Shown here: positions 62,158 through 64,000 of the stretch, one piece after another
Numbering within the stretch: position 1 is the first letter of the stretch
Layout of the letters: each line of letters begins with the position of its first letter
Assembly (NCBI RefSeq): GCF_009746625.1
Contig: NZ_VWXL01000058.1
Coordinates: forward strand, 62,001 to 126,000
Length of the DNA: 64,000 bases
Reading direction: 5' to 3'
Source: Caproicibacter fermentans
GTDB lineage: Bacteria; Bacillota; Clostridia; Oscillospirales; Acutalibacteraceae
Made by a program: the position numbers and the translations under genes
The notes under the pieces: model-generated
Seen by the model: the letters and a program-made list of their open reading frames with translations, nothing else
What the model was told of the DNA's origin: nothing
The model's database searches: none

Positions 62158-62451
62158 TTAACTCAGAATTGCAATTTTCGCTGTAGGTTTTCTTCCTTGT
62201 GAAGAATAGGCGCGATACAGTTCCCCATAATCCAGTTCCTCAAGTTGGGCGCTGGCAAGCCGTACCGGATCATCCTGCGGTATTGTAATTTCCATATCCA
62301 TTGGGAGCGTTACCTGTTGAAATTTCCGATCGAATCTGTTATGCTCTATAGATTTTAAATTTTTTCCATAACATATAAAGCAAAAAGTCGGAACAGCCAT
62401 CCCCTTTATGGACGGTTGCTCTTATTTTTTCGGGTGTTTTGCAGCAGCCCC
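62158..62451 (-). mobile_element. IS1182-family remnant: truncated transposase plus terminal repeat
   Basis: The minus-strand frame from 62400 encodes RFDRKFQQVTLPMDMEI, TIPQDDPVRLASAQLEELDY and LYRAYSSQGRKP, the N-terminal DUF772 region of IS1182-type transposases. After GRKP the homology stops, so about 80% of the gene is lost. The element's outer end at 62437-62451 (GGGGCTGCTGCAAAA on the minus strand) is the terminal repeat also found on the MITE at 31666. The other end is absent. Confidence 0.8.
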
Positions 62452-62579
62452 TTCTTTTGTCTTACAGCGATGCTACATTAAAATGTTCGATTTTGTTTGA
62501 TTAACAAGGAATGATTCATGAATATAGATAATTTAGCTTTTTAAAATCTGTGAAAATCAATAAATTTGTACTATATCTA

Positions 62580-62607
62580 TTGACTTGTTTCATATATAAA
62601 GTATAAT
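62580..62607 (+). promoter_or_regulatory. Promoter of the DeoR-kinase operon
   Basis: TTGACT at 62580-62585 and a perfect TATAAT at 62602-62607 with a 16-base spacer, 59 bases before the DeoR start. Confidence 0.65.
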
Positions 62608-62665
62608 AAAATTACATAAACAAACATTTTCAATCATTATAGAACAATTTGGTGGTGATTTTAAA

Positions 62666-63445
62666 ATGCTTTCTCAAGAACGTGTTGCTCAGATTCTGGA
62701 ATTCATTAATGAACATGGGTCCGCTCGTGTAGAGGAGCTTGCAAGCACGCTGAACGTCAGTGAAATGACAATCCGGCGCGACCTTGAAAAGTGCCAGAAG
62801 AAAGGGCTGATTCAGCGCTGCCATGGCGGGGCTGTTTTAAAAAGGCCAAACGAACGGGAACAGCCTTATGAAGATAAGCAGTGCATTCATCAGGATCAAA
62901 AACGAAAAATAGCGGAAATCTGCGCCTCGATGATTCCCGACGGTGCAACCGTATATCTTGACGCCGGGACGACAAATTATCAGATCGCGGAGAGAATTTT
63001 CCGCATTCCCGACCTGACCGTTGTTACAAACGACGTAATGATCGCGGCCATGTTGCACCAGCGGGACATACGCCTTCTAGTCGTCGGCGGCGAAGTGCAA
63101 AACTCAACGGGAAGCACGCTGGGCCCGTTCGCGGAGCAGATGCTCCGCAGTATCCGAATTGATCTTTCCTTTATGGGAGCCGCGTCTATCGACCCTGACT
63201 ACAATGTCATGACACCGACGATCGAAAAAGCCTTTTTAAAAAGGCTGGTGACCGAAATATCGAATAAAAGCTACCTGGCCGCCGATGCCTCTAAATTTGA
63301 CCGGCAGTCTATGGTTTTAATCAACAACCTGAAGGATTACGCCGGAGTCGTCACGGACAGGGCTTTTACGGACGCCGAAGAAAAACAGATTCATGACATG
63401 CAGATCAATATCATACCGGCTGGAACTGCCGGGGAGGAGCGATGA
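62666..63445 (+). CDS. DeoR/GlpR family regulator
   Basis: A 259-residue repressor. The N-terminal helix-turn-helix has ELASTLNVSEMTIRRDLEKC then the HGGAVL wing end. The effector domain has YLDAGTTNYQIAERI, VVTNDVMIAAML, LLVVGGEV and DLSFMGAASID, which bind a phosphorylated sugar. GGTGGTGA lies before the ATG. It begins an operon with the sugar-acid kinase downstream and likely controls it. Confidence 0.9.
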   Translation: MLSQERVAQILEFINEHGSARVEELASTLNVSEMTIRRDLEKCQKKGLIQRCHGGAVLKRPNEREQPYEDKQCIHQDQKRKIAEICASMIPDGATVYLDAGTTNYQIAERIFRIPDLTVVTNDVMIAAMLHQRDIRLLVVGGEVQNSTGSTLGPFAEQMLRSIRIDLSFMGAASIDPDYNVMTPTIEKAFLKRLVTEISNKSYLAADASKFDRQSMVLINNLKDYAGVVTDRAFTDAEEKQIHDMQINIIPAGTAGEER

Positions 63446-63448
63446 GAC

Positions 63449-64000
63449 ATGCTTCAATGCGCCGTAATCGCGGATGATTTGACCGGAGCAAACGCCAGCG
63501 GTGTTTTGCTGACGAAAATCAATTTAAAAACGTATACGGTTATGAACCGGGAACGGCTGTCCCTTGACAACCTTTCGTCCTGCGACTGTGTGGTTTATCC
63601 GACTGACAGCCGGAGCGTGGACAAAAAAATTGCCTATAACCGCGTTTACAATGTTGCCAACCTGTTGAAGAGCCCCCGGATTAAGCTATATTCCAAACGA
63701 ATCGACAGCACTCTGCGGGGCAACTTGGGAAGTGAGACGGACGCGCTGCTGGACGCTCTGGGCGACTCAAAGCGGGTTGCCATGGTGGTTCCCTGTTACC
63801 CCACTTCCGGGCGCGTCCTGGTCGGAGGGTATTTGCTGGTAAACGGGCTTCCGCTCAGCAGAACCGAAGCTGCGGTGGACCCCAAAAACCCAATCGGCAC
63901 GTCGGAAGCCGCCGCTCTGTTTCGAGAACAGTCCCGATATCCCATCGGCTCCATCCTAATTGCAGATCTTGCAAAAGGCTGGCCGCATGTGACGCAAAAA
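63449..64000 (+). CDS. Four-carbon acid sugar kinase (partial, 3' end outside window)
   Basis: The first 184 codons of a DUF1537/PF07005-type kinase. MLQCAVIADDLTGANASG is the family opening (ADDxTGA), and TDSRSV, KRIDSTLRGNLGSETDAL and VVPCYPTSGR are conserved N-domain motifs. Such kinases (OtnK, DtnK) phosphorylate four-carbon acid sugars such as D-threonate or erythronate, and some act on 3-oxo acids. GGAGGAG lies 10 bases upstream, 3 bases after the DeoR stop. The exact substrate depends on genes beyond the window. Confidence 0.85.
   Translation, partial: MLQCAVIADDLTGANASGVLLTKINLKTYTVMNRERLSLDNLSSCDCVVYPTDSRSVDKKIAYNRVYNVANLLKSPRIKLYSKRIDSTLRGNLGSETDALLDALGDSKRVAMVVPCYPTSGRVLVGGYLLVNGLPLSRTEAAVDPKNPIGTSEAAALFREQSRYPIGSILIADLAKGWPHVTQK

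Larger units (their letters stand above)
61334..62665. other. Gene-poor stretch with IS remnant
   Basis: About 1.3 kb with no convincing full gene. It holds the weak rpiB terminator, a possible 47-residue secreted frame on the minus strand, unrecognised sequence at 61860-62150, the IS1182-type remnant at 62158-62451, and the DeoR promoter. Frames of 60-95 codons here lack ribosome sites and recognisable motifs. Confidence 0.6.

Noticed and set aside
61915-62202. 95-codon plus-strand frame upstream of the IS remnant
   Set aside because: The translation is low-complexity with no domain, has no ribosome site and runs into the antisense of the transposase remnant.

Overview
This window comes from an anaerobic, endospore-forming low-to-mid-GC Firmicute of the class Clostridia. 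The evidence is the sporulation set (spoIIGA, sigE, sigG, a YlmC/YmxH protein, a collagen-like BclA-type protein), FabK in place of FabI, a clostridial fab/acc gene order, ferredoxin-type redox proteins beside a Crp/Fnr regulator, and mostly AGGAGG ribosome sites. Base composition near 50% GC and gene content would suit an Oscillospirales lineage; that placement is inference.

Layout. 1-5.7 kb: end of a ComEC-like metallo-beta-lactamase protein, a DUF3006 protein, a secreted three-repeat protein, and a redox group (EFR1 flavodoxin/ferredoxin, a second ferredoxin, Crp/Fnr). 5.8-7.1 kb: an MFS transporter. 7.2-17.8 kb: one type II fatty acid synthesis operon headed by a MarR/FabT-like regulator: fabH, acpP, fabK, fabD, fabG, a second flavin oxidoreductase, fabF, accB, fabZ, accC, accD, accA, many joined by short overlaps. 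18-24.3 kb (minus strand): an oppBCDF-oppA peptide importer behind a leader of about 470 nt that contains a folded domain I cannot assign. 24.6-27.3 kb: two complete TPP riboswitches in series, each with its own terminator, then thiD, thiC and a remnant of thiE. 27.4-34.9 kb: a TipAS-type MerR regulator, a 2-hydroxyacid dehydrogenase, a DUF3298-like protein, a MATE exporter, a MITE, a collagen-like spore surface protein, small proteins, free methionine-(R)-sulfoxide reductase and tRNA-Asp/tRNA-Thr.

35-42.8 kb: spoIIGA-sigE, a deoxyinosine glycosylase and CCA-adding enzyme on the other strand, sigG, ylmC/ymxH, rpsB-tsf and a DUF45 metalloprotease. 42.8-53.5 kb (minus strand): an mgl-type galactose island, mglB-mglA-mglC, then a YesN-like response regulator that has lost its receiver domain, a YesM-like kinase, two more sugar-binding proteins and a chemoreceptor. 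53.9-61.3 kb: a LacI regulator divergent from a full D-allose route: ABC ATPase and permease, alsE, alsK, binding protein, rpiB. 61.3-62.6 kb is largely gene-free and carries an IS1182-type transposase remnant. 62.6-64 kb: a DeoR regulator and the start of a four-carbon acid sugar kinase.

The most unusual signals are the tandem TPP riboswitches, the structured opp leader, the receiver-less regulator beside an intact kinase, the thiE remnant, and the MITE that shares its terminal repeat with the IS1182 remnant 31 kb away.
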